Position numbers and translations under genes: made by a program. Positions 37,781 through 48,856 of a stretch of 64,000 nt of DNA are shown piece by piece. Position 1 is the stretch's first letter. The number at the start of each line of letters is the position of its first letter. The notes below the pieces were generated by a model that saw only the letters and a list, made by a program, of their open reading frames with translations, was not told the DNA's origin and made no database searches. Source of the stretch: Dastarcus helophoroides (taxonomy: Eukaryota > Arthropoda > Insecta > Coleoptera > Bothrideridae); NCBI GenBank assembly GCA_028583605.1, contig CM053328.1, positions 15,311,107 through 15,375,106 of the forward strand. The letters are read 5' to 3'.

Positions 37781-38187
37781 TTTGAAATTTACTACGAACT
37801 ACTTATCACATTTTCTAGTTTCTGTTGGAGGTTTCGAAAACAAAAAAGTTAAACTTTATGGAAAAATAAACAAAAACTTTGAATTCTTAGTTATCTTCAT
37901 TTCAATATCAAAATCCCATTTTTTTTTACTTTCTGACCCAAAAATTAACCACCGATGCTGTTAACCTAGAATTTTTTATTTTTAACTTGAATCTTTGAGT
38001 TTAATCTCCAAATTTGGACTTACAAATTGTGTTTGAATTTTTTTTCTGCAAGTCCTTAGCGCTAAGTTGCAGGCGACGAATCTGCTCTAAGCAAATCATC
38101 TTATGAGAAAAAAAAAGTTTAAATTTTTTGTTGATAATACCGTCCTTATGCAAATTTAAATTTAGATCTACTACATAAAAAAAAACC

Positions 38188-38698
38188 GTTCCCCGATTTG
38201 GAAGGCTTAATAAAGACTAATATAATCAAGATGTAAAAAAAACTTTATTTCTTAATAAGCATACATAATGCCATTTTAAATCAATGGGTTTTAAAAATTA
38301 CATCACTCAGGTGTGCGCTTCTATTGTTGATGCACTGAGTGAGCTTCTCCCGATAATATTCCATCACTCTGAGGATTATTTCAGGCGGAATGGCAGTAAT
38401 TTTCTGGATTATCGTCTTATTAAGAGTTTCCAGCGCTTTCAACATCGTCCCCAAAATCTGGAAGCTCTTAGGGAGACGATAATCCAGGAAATTGCTGCCA
38501 TTCCGCCTGAAATGATCCGCAGAGTGATGAAAAAGTATCGCGAGAGGATCACTCAGTGTGTCAACAATGGAGGCGAACACTTCAATGATGTAATTTTTAA
38601 AACCCATTGATTTAAAATGGCATTATGTATTCTTATTAAGGAATCAAGTTTTTTCTTACATTTTGATTAGCGTTTATTAGCTTTCCAAGTCGGGAAAC
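38188..38698. mobile_element. Fold-back element made of two transposase 3' ends
   Basis: This is an inverted repeat about 511 bp long, centred near 38443 with a loop of about 24 bp. The arms run from GTTCCCCGATTTGGAAGGCT to its complement at the right. Each arm reads the same Tc1/mariner-superfamily transposase tail outward from the centre. Plus strand: IIQEIAAIPPEMIRRVM...ITQCVNNGGEHF...VIFKTH-stop, ending at 38610. Minus strand: IIQKITAIPPEIILRVM...LTQCINNRSAHL...VIFKTH-stop, ending at 38281. Both open frames remain free of stops, although no catalytic residues are included. A head-to-head duplication or abortive transposition product is the likely origin. Confidence 0.75.
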
Positions 38699-38824
38699 TC
38701 TTTCTGCCCCACCCTTTACAAAGCTGATCGATGTTTTAAACTGAAACGATTTAAAATAACAATTTAAAGTCCTGCTTGTAATAATTAAGAAGGAAATGTG
38801 GACTTTTTCACGGTTTTTAATATA

Positions 38825-38944
38825 ATACATTTATTGACATTTCCAACCCTTACTTCGCGAAATTCTTTAATATTCATAACTATTAAACTTTATTTTTGAA
38901 CATATGTTGCTTTTTAAACGTTAATAAAGTTTAATAGTTATGAA
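38825..38944. mobile_element. Head-to-head pair of a dispersed repeat end
   Basis: ATTCATAACTATTAAACTTT (38872-38891) is mirrored by AAAGTTTAATAGTTATGAAT (38925-38944). The minus arm continues into a short reading frame, M-N-I-K-E-F-R-E-V-R-V-G-N-V-N. Related copies lie at 57455-57545 (-), 59928-60065 (+) and 60815-60945 (+). The family is not identified with certainty; the 57.5 kb copy suggests a Penelope-like terminus. Confidence 0.55.
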
Positions 38945-39339
38945 TAATACACTTATGGCTTAGAAACTCATGGGAGGGAGACTGATCCTGTCTTACTTAT
39001 GTTACTGTTCCAGAAAATGTATTCTAGGCAAAAAAAATAATTTACTTAGTAACGAGTTAGTAACGATACTTGTGGACATGTAGTGACATACTTAGTTCGA
39101 TTTCAAAATTTTGAAATTGGACAAAATAAAGTACTTCGGTTGTGTCAGTGGGGGAGGGGAATTGCACCCATTGCCCCTTCTCTGTATTCGCACCATGGAA
39201 GAAAGGAACAGTGAAGAAACTAATTCTTAATTTTAATTTTCTATATTTCCATGTAAGCTCCAAGTAGTGATAACATTAGTCAACTAAAATTTTATAGTTG
39301 TTCTGATTTGTTTCATTTTTGAGACGTATACATTTAAAC

Positions 39340-42300
39340 TCATTGACCCACATAATTTGGTTTTCGTTTTTCTTTGAAGGCTTGTAATCCTTCGATTCTG
39401 TCTTTCGTAGGAACAACCTGACTGTAACAGAACTCTTCCACAGACAAGCCAGAATTCAAATCTAATTCAACGCCCTTGTCAATTGCAGCTTTTGCCATTC
39501 TAAGGGCCACCGGACCATTCGGTACAATTTCTTCTGCGATTTCCAACGATTTTAGGAAGGCCGCATCCCCGTTTGCGTTTTGTTGTACAGCATGATTGCA
39601 AATACCTTAAATGATCGTCAGATCGTTAGATGTACCTATACATTTTTGAATTTTTATCTAACCTAGTTCTTTAGCTTTCTCTCCTGGGAAAACTTTGGCT
39701 GTAAAAATCAGTTCCTTTGCTATGGAAGGGTTGATTAATCTGGGCAATCTCTGTGTACCACCGGCGCCTGGTATAATCGCTAATTTGGTCTCTACCAAAC
39801 CCATTTTTGCATCGGACGATGCCACCCTGATGTCACCGGCTAAAGCCAGTTCTAGACCACCACCTGCAAGACCGATTTAATTTACATTTTAGTAAAGTAA
39901 TAATTGATATCTCATTAATAAATGAAAAAATAAAAGGTCCAATTTAGTGAAATACTTTAATAAGTCATTTAGAACTGTTGAATTACTGCAAGTTAGTATA
40001 AAAACAGAAGAAACAACCTAACTGTAGGAAAGCAGCGGTGTTTAGAAGCTTACATTATAAAGTATGTGCCTTTAAACAGCCTATTTTCTAGTGCAACAAC
40101 GGGATCTTAGTTAAAATGTAATTGAATTACCCAATGCAGCGCCATCTATGGCCATGACTACTGGTATTCTAACTTCGTAAACCCTCTGTAACGTTCTTCT
40201 TAATTCAGCGACGAATTTCGGGACATCATTCTCAGTCATTTGGGAACGTTCTTTTAAGTCAGCCCCTAGAAATAATAAGAGTGCAATAAGTTTTTCATTT
40301 TAAAAACTGATCTTTTCAACTATTTCTGTGAGATCAGTATCCTACATCATATAAAAAAGACAAATACCACTCACTCATCACGAAATCTCCGAAACTATGA
40401 AACTTACAAATCTGAAATTTGGCAAATGAGTTTTCTTTATAGAAAGTACGTGTACGATAAGAAAAAAAACCCATAAGGGGTATTAGATTTTACATATGAT
40501 GCATCTGTCTTAATGTAGCATGCTTTAAACAACTTTCTATGTACAGAGGTAATTTGTGAATTCACATGTATATAATATGAAATATGATACGAATACCGCA
40601 GAGTTACTATAAAAAAATAAATAAGAGTAAACGAAACACACAGCAAATATGTATATGGGCGATTATGAGAGATATAATCGAAATATTTCGATTATGGACC
40701 GTATAATCGACCATTCGATGATTGCAAATGAGAATTTTGGTAGAATTGATAAGTCCTTGGTTATCTTCAAAAATTGAAATACAAAACTTTGTCCCCTGAA
40801 ACCAAGAAATATTAAAAAAAACACAACAAAGGTTGCTCTAACGCGTTTCGACAGCCAAGATAGATACTGAACTTTTGTTGAGCACTTTTTTCAGCCCACT
40901 TAACATTTTACTCAAAGGGTTCTTCTGTAATTTTTGATAGGGAATCAGTACTAATGAGTTTGTCCACTCGTTCGTAATCGTCCTTTTTATCTAGAATGAC
41001 AACTTTATTACCTTTATCTGCCTTTACATAAAAAACAATCTTTCTCTCGCAGTCTTTTGACAATATTTCTGCTCTTTACGTGTGATGGTTTTACGTTTTT
41101 TAAATTCCTAGAAAGCTTTTGTCTGCAAGCTTCCCTCACATAGTTTTTAGTGTCATCCGGCATGGAACTCAAAGAGCTCTCAGTGGATACAACAACATCT
41201 TCCAAACCGGTGCGGGAGGATGGCAGAGCGTAAGTAAGCCCTTTGTTCAAAAGGCTTAATTCAGCTTTGTCAAAATGCTGCGAAGAGAGGTTTTCTACAA
41301 TATTAATATTTTTCTGAAAAGAATGTTCTTTAAAGGCACCTAAATTGCATAATTTCTTTTGAGAATGTTCGACTTTTGTCTAAACTTCTCAGACATGGCA
41401 CAGAACATTTTCTTCTTAAATTCACAAAATTCTACAAATTCATATTCACTTAAATTACTGGTTAATTGTAAGTAAAGTCCATAAGATTGCATCTAAAGCT
41501 TACTTCGTTTACTGTACTGACGATCTAGTTCCAAATCAAGCCATTTTTGTTTAGCGGTGTACGCAACTTCGTTCGCCACTGGACAATTAATAGGTAAACT
41601 AATGTTGATAAAATTTGTGAAAACTTTATTTTTTCGGCATGTTTTAAGGAAGTAGATGTCAGCAGATATTAATCTAATTTTAGTAGTTACCTTAAGGTAG
41701 AGATTCCGTTTTGTAGACCGGAAAGCCATAATTTTGGTGGAACGGACTGGTCCTTGGTTATCTTCAAAAATTGAAATACAAAACTTGTCCCCTGACACCA
41801 GTATCTCTCTGAAGACGATAGCTTGGCTGTCGAAGCGCGTTAAAGCAACTTTTGTTGTGTTTTTTAGTCTTTCTTGGTTACAGGGGACAAGTTTTGTATT
41901 TCAATTTTTGCAAATATGAACGACTAAGTAGTGATCGGCCTCAAGTACCCAATCAAATTTTACAATAGATATGTGCATTGTTACGTATAAATTTAAAAAA
42001 ATTGAATAATATATTATCAAATTTTCCAGTTAAAACAAAATTTTTAAACTCCAACGTTTAAGAATTTTTTGTAAATGTTAATATTTTATCGAAATTTTCA
42101 TTTTTTCTCAAAAGTTCCTGGTAAAATTAAAATTTTGTATTGAAAAATTTTGAACTTTTTAAGGAAATTATAATTGTTGTACTGAAATTTGAAGAAACAT
42201 TTAGCTTAAAAGTTTTCTATTTATATTTTAACTTTAAACAAAATTTCTAAAAAGTCAGAAATTTATACAGTTCGAAATTAAATTTTTGGCTTCAAGTTCG

Positions 42301-45300
42301 ACAATAATTTTAAAGGTAAAAATGGAGATTTTGATAACAAAAATTAGTTTAATTTCAAATTCGTCTCAACTTTTTTGTCGAAGTTTACATTTTAAACTCT
42401 AAATTTAATCCTTATTTTGAAGGTGGAAAGTATCAAAAATCAAAATTTTCAAAGGAATCGAAATTGTTAAAAAAAAAACAAAATTTTAAAAAAGACGAAT
42501 TTGGAAATTCGGAGCTTTCTAAAAAAGTACAACATTTACAATACCTACAGTCGACATTTACCAGAAAATGAATAATTAAAAAAAAATATATATATTTTGA
42601 ATAGTCAAAATTTTGAAGAACAAAACTTCAAAAAACCTAAATTTGAGAAAAAGCAAGTTTAAAAAAAAATGAGGAAGATTTCAAAGAAATTTCCAAAAGG
42701 TCAAATTCTTGAAAGAGACGAAATTTTAAAAAGTCAATTTTGAAAACAGTCGAGATTTTGAAATAACTGAAAATTTTGAAAAACTTTCCACCGAAAATTT
42801 CAAATAAGGCAAAATAATAAAATAAATTGAAATTCACAAAAACGTTCAGATATTCAAAAAGAAGAGACTATAAAAAAACTGCATCTTTTTAGAAGTGAAA
42901 TTTTTGAGGAAGTCTAAATTTTGCAAAAAATTAGAAATTTTCTAAAAAATTCAAAACTTCGCTAAAAGCCAACACTTAGAAAAAGGTCGATTTCTGAAAA
43001 AGTGAAAACTTTGAAAAAAGGTAGATAGACCTTTTCAAAGAATTATAATAATGAACATATCAAAATTTTCAAAAAATAAATAAATAAATAAAAACTCTTA
43101 GAAAAGTTAATTTTTTCAAAAAAAGTCTAAATTTCGAGAGAAAAAATAATCCCCTGAAAAAACAAGTCCAAATTTTCAAAACGTAGAAATTTTGGAAAAG
43201 GTAGAAATTTTGAAATTCCACATTTAAAAAAAAATCCAAACTTTCAAAATCAAAACATTCTATTTTATCAAAATTCTCAAAGAGTGAAATTTTACAAAGA
43301 GGCAGTTTAGGAATCGAAATTTTTAAAAAAGTCGGGAAGCCAAAATTTTAAATTTTATGGCAAAATTTGCAAAGAAGTTAAAATTTTGATAAAAATCCAA
43401 AATGCAGAAAAATTGAAAGCTTTCTTTAAGTCAAAATTTTGAAAGAGAAGAAATTTTATAAAGCCAATTTTGAAAAAGTCGAGATTTTGAAATAACTGAA
43501 AATTTTGAGAAAATTTCAACCGAAAATTTCAAATAAGGGACACTAATAAAACAAATTGATATTTACAAAAACGTTCAGATTTTCAAAAAGAATAGACAAT
43601 CAAAAAACTGCATCTTTTTAAAAGTCGAATTTTTAAGGAAGTCTAAATTTTGCAAAAAAAATTAGAAATGTTCTAAAAAATGTTTACTGTTTTTAAAAGC
43701 TTTTTTGAAAATTCGACTTTCAAAATTTCGACCTCCCAAAATGTTCACTCTTTTCAGAGTCTTTTCAAAATTTTGATTTAAAGAAAGCTTTCTCTTTTTC
43801 TGTATTTTGGGTTCTTATCGAAATTGTGACTTTTTTGCAAATTTTGCCATAAAATTTAAAATTGCTTCCCGACTTCTTAAAAAATTTCGATTCCTAAAAT
43901 TTTAACTTTTTTTCAAAACTGCCTCCTGTAAAATTCCACTTTTCTGAGAATTTTGATAAAATCAGCTAAAAGCCAAAACTTAAAAAAGGTCGATTTCTGA
44001 GAAAGTAAAAATTTTAAAAAAAGGTAGATAGACCTTTTCAAAGAATTATAATAATGAACATATCAACATTTTCAAAAAAAAATAAATAAAGAAACTCTTA
44101 GAGAAGCTCATTTTTTTCAAAAAAAGTCTAAATTTCGAGAGAAAAAATAATCCTCTGAAAAAACAAGTCCAAATTTTCAAAACGTAGAAATTTTGGAAAA
44201 GGTAGAAATTTTGGAACTCGAAATTTAAGAAAAAACCGAAATAAAATCAAAATATTCCTATTTTATCAAAATTTTTAAGTTTTGGCTTTTAGCGATTTTA
44301 TCAAAATTCTCAGAAAAGTGGAATTTTACAAAGAGGCAGTTTTAAAAAAAATTAAAATTTTAGGAATCGAAATTTTTAAAAACGTTGGGGAGCCAAAATT
44401 TTAAATTCTATGGCCAAATTTGCAAAAAAGTCACAATTTCGATAAGAACCCAAAATACAGAAAAAGAGAAAGCTTTCTTTAAGTCAAAATTTTGAAAAGA
44501 GTCTGGAAAGAGTCAACATTTTGGAATGTCGAAATTTTGAAAGCCGAATTTTCAAAAAATCTTTTAAAAACAGTAAAATTTTTTTATAAAAGTCAAATCC
44601 TTTTAAAAAACAATTTGAAACTTTATAAAATCAAAGCATCGAAATAGGTTGAAATATGTTACAGTCAAACCACTTTATAGCGAATCCTACAAAAAATTCG
44701 TTATAGAGAGGTTTTCGTTATAGGCAGGTAAAATAAAAATATACAAATCATATGTACAAAATCATATGTTTGCAGGGATTCAAAAGTTGTTGGCGATTTG
44801 GCGATGTCTTTTTTTTAACCCTTATTATACCACTATTTATCACTTGAACTTTTTCGCTGAGCATTAAAGCTTTTTCTTCGACATTTTTTTTGCAATTTTA
44901 CATTTCTTACTCTTCTGGTACAAGAAATCAGCTTTTTGTGCAAACAGGCAAACAATGCCATTAGCTTGGGATATTCCAAAAATTAAGAACTTTCTCTTAA
45001 CCGAATGCAATTAAAAGGTAATTAAACCATTGGAAAGTCATTAGTGTAGGTATCTCAAAAGTTAAGAAATGTTTCTGAACGGAATCATTTAAAAACTAAT
45101 TAAACCTTGGAAAATCTTGGTTCAAAGATTCGCTGTATGGAGGCATTGCGTTCGTTAAATGGAAGTAATTTTATGTGTAAATTTACTTAAAATGCAACGT
45201 TCCGTGAAAAAGTTAGTTATATAGAGAAATTAGGTATATGGAGATTCGTTGTATGGAGGTTGACTGTATTTCAAACGGATCGAAATTTTCAAAAAAAGAA

Positions 45301-46335
45301 AGTCGACATTTTCTGAAAGTAAGTAGATTTTTTTTAAAAAAATCAACATTTAAAAAAAAGCATTTTAAAAAAAATTGATTTGTCAAAAAAAAGTTGGAAT
45401 TTTCAAAATAGTCAAAATTTCAAGAAAAAGTGGAAATTAAAAAAAAATCGAAATCAGCTGATCAGAAAATTTGAACTTCAAAAGAGAACATTTTCGCTTT
45501 CGAGATCATTAAAGAAGAAGAAGAAAAAGTAAGACGAGAACAAGAAATTCACGAAACAGTAAAATCGATTCTAATCCTAAAATTTCCAAAATGGTTTTAC
45601 ACCAAGAAATGGGGTTTCTTCACTCATATTACGGTTTAGGAGTGGGGGAACTTTACCCACCACCCGAATTAAAAGTGTTTCACCGGCCCCCATGAGAACA
45701 AACGTCGTTGATGAATGTACGAACGAATTTATCAAAGTTTTTGTTTGTAATCTGTGCATATTTCTACTTTTTAAGAGTTCTTTTGTTTGTTTTTTATTTT
45801 TCACTAATATTAATAAAAAATTACATCACAGGCGAGAAAAAATTCAAAATTTGAAGATAAAAGTCGAAATTTCGAGATAGTAAAAATTAATGTTCAATCT
45901 TGAAATTGTAATTTTTCTTATCGTTTTATGCGATAGTAGCGAAGTGTAGCTTGCAAAAAATTATCAAACATTTTTCGAAATAAACTAGGTCTAAAATAAG
46001 TTACCTGCGCAAAAAATACCAGGGACTAAACTTCTCACAACGAGTACCCTAGCCACAGAGTCGTATTGAAGTCGATCGAGTGCATTATTTAGTTCTTTGA
46101 CTAGGTTGACACTGAAGGCATTTTTCTGTTTTGGTCTGTTAAGCCCGATCACTGCTACGCCACTGTGTTTGCCGTCCAAATAACTGAAAATTAAATCGTT
46201 GCCCGAAGCCTGAGAGGCATTTCGCCTTAAAACTACTTTAAAATGTTCGACGTGTTTTCCAAAAATTTTTAATACATTTCGCGGACAATACATTTTGTTT
46301 TCGCTGGGTAGAATCCGTTTTGTTGCACAAAACAT
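39340..46335 (-). CDS. AUH: AUH-type methylglutaconyl-CoA / enoyl-CoA hydratase, mitochondrial
   Basis: Crotonase-family enzyme; AUH hydrates 3-methylglutaconyl-CoA in leucine breakdown in mitochondria, and the human protein also binds AU-rich RNA. Four exons on the minus strand: 46335-46005, 40265-40131, 39863-39663, 39605-39340. Introns are GT-AG with all junctions splitting a Gly codon after its first base. The product is 310 residues (human 339). Residues 1-45, basic and poorly conserved, fit a transit peptide. PGIFCAGADLKER (about 105-117) forms the CoA/oxyanion region. The two catalytic glutamates are E160 (GGGLELALA) and E180 (GLVETKLA), 20 apart as in the family. [13 protein letters not shown] follows. 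Intron 1 is 5.7 kb and contains most of the local transposons. In the segment aligned to the human RNA-binding helix ([17 protein letters not shown], 71-87) only two of the four human lysines are retained. Confidence 0.93.
40735..40916 (-). mobile_element. Penelope-like terminal repeat, downstream copy
   Basis: On the minus strand it contains GAAACGCGTTAGAGCAACC, then TTTCAGGGGACAAAGTTTTG and TTTTTGAAGATAACCAAGGA. It has the same order and orientation as the repeat just upstream of the coding fragment (41796-41740). It lies in AUH intron 1. The CTGA box of the hammerhead-like core is degraded here. Confidence 0.6.
40917..41727 (-). pseudogene. Penelope-like element, N-terminal ORF fragment
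   Basis: From 41727 downward the minus strand reads [44 protein letters not shown]; then, after stops and frameshifts, [10 protein letters not shown] (41250) and [20 protein letters not shown] (about 41030-40970). The K-x-x-W-L-x-x-EL, NKGL-x-(F/Y)-x-P and DKGNxVVIxxKxDY blocks precede the reverse transcriptase fingers in Penelope-like retroelements. The RT and GIY-YIG domains are absent. Direct copies of the terminal repeat flank it. It is non-functional. Confidence 0.65.
41740..41915. mobile_element. Penelope-like terminal repeats, head-to-head
   Basis: Minus strand 41796-41740 reads CAGGGGACAAGTTTTGTATT onward to GGTCCAGTCCGTTCCACC-like sequence, leading into the coding fragment. Plus strand 41805-41915 carries the same repeat in reverse order, ending CAGGGGACAAGTTTTGTATT and TTCAATTTTTG. 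The two form an inverted pair about 25 bp long around a hammerhead-like core. Confidence 0.65.
41801..41846 (+). ncRNA. Hammerhead-ribozyme-like core (Penelope-type)
   Basis: CTGAAGA (41809-41815) fits the core box CUGANGA. Next is a 6-bp stem GATAGC-TTG-GCTGTC with one G-U pair, then GAAG (GAA plus a closing base) at 41832-41835 and GCGCGTT with a minimal stem III. The consensus of the copies here would be CTGAWGA, stem, GAAACGCGTT, AGAGC, with CTCT before the box pairing to AGAG. Penelope-like elements are known to carry minimal hammerheads in their terminal repeats. One unpaired base between the box and stem II is a departure from the canonical motif, so activity is uncertain. Confidence 0.45.
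41950..44655 (+). repeat. Satellite block with duplicated and inverted segments
   Basis: Plus-oriented satellite in AUH intron 1. 42715-42960 is copied directly at 43445-43690 (landmark CAAAAACGTTCAGAT). 42960-43220 is copied at 43973-44225 (landmark GGTAGATAGACCTTTTCAAA). 43690-43975 is the reverse complement of 44280-44575 (landmark GAAAGCTTTCTYT). A third direct partner of the last pair lies at 43310-43445. Confidence 0.65.
44662..45266 (-). mobile_element. Tigger/pogo-like non-autonomous element
   Basis: The left end CAGTCAAACCACTTTATAGC and the right end, reading CAGTCAACCTCCATACAACG on the minus strand, are inverted. TA flanks both (44660-44661 and 45267-45268). CAGTnnAACCTC...TATAnCGAA ends are typical of Tigger/pogo elements. 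Near 44880-44830 the minus strand reads [14 protein letters not shown], like the start of a CENP-B-type DNA-binding domain, so it is a deletion derivative. 605 bp, in AUH intron 1. Confidence 0.75.
45270..45900 (+). repeat. Diverged satellite in AUH intron 1
   Basis: Plus-oriented GTCGAAA-like units to about 45480 and near 45830-45880. Between them, 45590-45710 is GC-richer (GGGGGAACTTTACCC) and may be a DNA transposon end, not assignable. Confidence 0.4.
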
Positions 46336-46480
46336 ACAAGTTTTTATAGGTTAGTTTTATGTTAACAAAGGTTATCGTTCGTGATCTCTCCATAAAACTC
46401 ATTGTTGTATATTAAGTTGCTTGAGACTTGCCTAATCTTTAAATTGATAATTTAAATGTGGTTGCGTCGGAATTTTTCCG
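46336..46480 (-). promoter_or_regulatory. Presumed AUH 5' flank
   Basis: The short non-repetitive stretch upstream of the AUH start codon holds no clear TATA box or initiator. Mobile-element-like sequence (CAGTGGCGCACCC) begins at about 46490, so the promoter is probably compact. Inferred only from position. Confidence 0.3.
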
Positions 46481-46684
46481 CATGGGTCAGCAGTGGCGCA
46501 CCCAGAAAATTGCTATGGGGCGGGGCTATTAATCTCTCAAATTACGATAGTGAAAAATTGTAATTTTCCACTTGCAGCAAAATTTTTAAATTTTCAGGAA
46601 TTTCATAAAAAAACGTGTATACCGGGACGGACTGGGTCAAAGTTCTGTGGCGGACCACCTAAATCAGCGTCCCCTTACTGAGGC

Positions 46685-46712
46685 CGTTGATTGAATACAT
46701 ATTCAATCAACG
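46685..46712. repeat. Perfect 12-bp hairpin
   Basis: CGTTGATTGAAT and ATTCAATCAACG are perfect inverted arms around ACAT. CTGAGGC occurs directly on both sides (about 46678 and 46713). It lies at the end of the GC-rich repeat that starts CAGTGGCGCACCC. Confidence 0.6.
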
Positions 46713-48691
46713 CTGAGGCGTTATTATTCCATTATTGGCCTTAGAATCCAACTCTATATGCAGTTCACCTACTATACTGAATACCTTGAAGTTCTCAATA
46801 ACCGAATATAGTAGAAGATCTGCATTTTAATTCTCACGGCTGAAATAGATAATGTAGATTACTTTTACAGAAAAGTTATCAAATTTTTGCTTGTAGAGCA
46901 AATATCTTTAACATTTCACTGTTTTCGATTTTGAGCAAAGTATTTATTTCAAGAGCCATGAGCGTAGGTGCCTCAATATTATTTTGATTTAAATAATTTC
47001 TTAGTCTATTTGGTTGTATATTTTAATTTAGAAAATAATCTTTTGAAAGAAACTTGGTTAATGGGAAACAGTATTTCAGAAAAGATAAAAATTGTAAGAA
47101 TAGACTTAAAATTATAGAAGAGTCTAAGGAAAAATATTTGACTTTTCAAGTTTAAAGTCGAAATCTTGAGAGCAAGGCGAATACTTCAAGATTAGGGTCA
47201 CAAATTAAAAAAAAGTGAAAATGGCTAAACAGTGTCAACATTCCGAGTTCAGTAAAAGTCAGAGTCAGAAGAAAGTGACAATAGAAAGTAACAATTTTAA
47301 AAAAATATTTCAAAATGTCAAAAATGTTTTAGAAACCTTGAAACAAATGTCAACATTACGAGGTTAAAGATGAAACTTTGCACCAAAAAATCATTTAGAG
47401 TCAAGATTTTGAATAAATAGTTTGAGTTTTAGAAAAAAAAATCTAGATTAGATTGGAAATTTAAAAAATACAAAGCCAAACTCGAGAAATTGTTGAAATT
47501 TTTATTGGTTTAAGGAATAAGAATAAAAAGTGAAGTTTGAATTTTGAGATTTTAAAATTCATGGAAACCCTTTATAACAAAAATGTTCCTTAAATTTCGA
47601 AAAATTAATTGATATCTCTAAATTGGCATTAAAATTTCGAGGAAAAACCTTGGATTTTCGAGTTTATATTCATAATTTAAAGAAAGATACCAACATTTGG
47701 AGAATAATATCAAAATTTCGAAAAGAAAAAAATTTTAGACTGAATTTATTGCTTCGAAGTCGAAATTTTGCACAAAACTTAAAAATTAGCGGTTTGGGGA
47801 AAATAAATAAAAATTGAGAGGTTAAACGTGGAATGTTTTGAAAAAAGTCAAAATTTTGAGAAAATACTCCAAATTTGTTTTTTTTTAAATGCGAAATCTT
47901 GGGTTAAATTCGAGAGATTAATGTTTAAATTTCGAGAAATAAAAATCAAAATTTCTATAAAGAGATAAAATGTTGAAGGAAATTTGAATTTTCAGATTGC
48001 AGCTGAAATTTAAAAAAGTCAATTTTCGATATTAAAGTCAAAGTTTAAGAAAAAGTTTCTAGAGAAAGTCCAAAATTTGAGTTTGTAATTAAAATTTTGG
48101 GAACATAAAGGAAAAACAAAGTACAAATGCATAATTTGGCGAAGAAAAGGAAAAATTTGGAGAGAGTCCTACAAATTTATTTTTTAAAACTTCTTGACAT
48201 TTTGAATTTAACTTTAGAGATGGATCTTTAAGTTAGGTCATAATGCTAAAGGGCATCGGCCATACAAAGTGCTCTGGAGAGCGGCCAGTCCGTCGCTGTG
48301 TGCATAAACTCGAATTTTAGTAATAAAGTAGAAATCAAAAGTCTAATCTTGGAATGACGGAAAAATATTAACATTTCAAATAAAAAAACTTAGAATATGT
48401 TGTACAAAAACAAGTTTAAGCAAAATTTATAATTTCTAAAAAAACATGGAAATTTTGAAAGTAAGAATTTTTAAAAATAAAATAAGAAATTCCAGAAAAA
48501 GTCTAAAATAGAGTTTGTAAACGTGCTTTTAAGAAAAATAAATAATAAAAACTAGAAGCGCAAATCAGAACTGTTGAGCAAAAAATGTAAATTTCCAGAA
48601 AATATAATTTGCATTTTTTCCTTCAAATTCCAAGTTTATAATCGAAATCTGTGATGAAAATTGTCGATTATAAGGAAAATGTTTTTTTTGT

Positions 48692-48856
48692 GGAACGGAC
48701 TGGTCCTTGGTTATCTTGTCCCCTCAAACCAAGAAAGATTAAAAACACAACAAATATTGCTCTAACGCGTTTCGATAGCCAAGCTCTCATTATCAGAAAG
48801 ATGGTCTGATTAAAAAACACAAAAAAGGTTGCATTAACGCGTTTCGATAGCCATCG
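48692..48856 (-). mobile_element. Tandem Penelope-like terminal repeats with hammerhead-like core
   Basis: Two tandem partial copies about 75 bp apart share AACGCGTTTCGATAGCCA (48765-48782 and 48837-48854). On the minus strand the first reads CTGATAA (48796-48790), a stem region GAGAGC-TTG-GCTATC, then GAAACGCGTTAGAGCAA. The box differs from CUGANGA by one base. TGGAACGGACTGGTCCTTGG (48691-48710) is the outer end shared with 41738. Confidence 0.55.
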
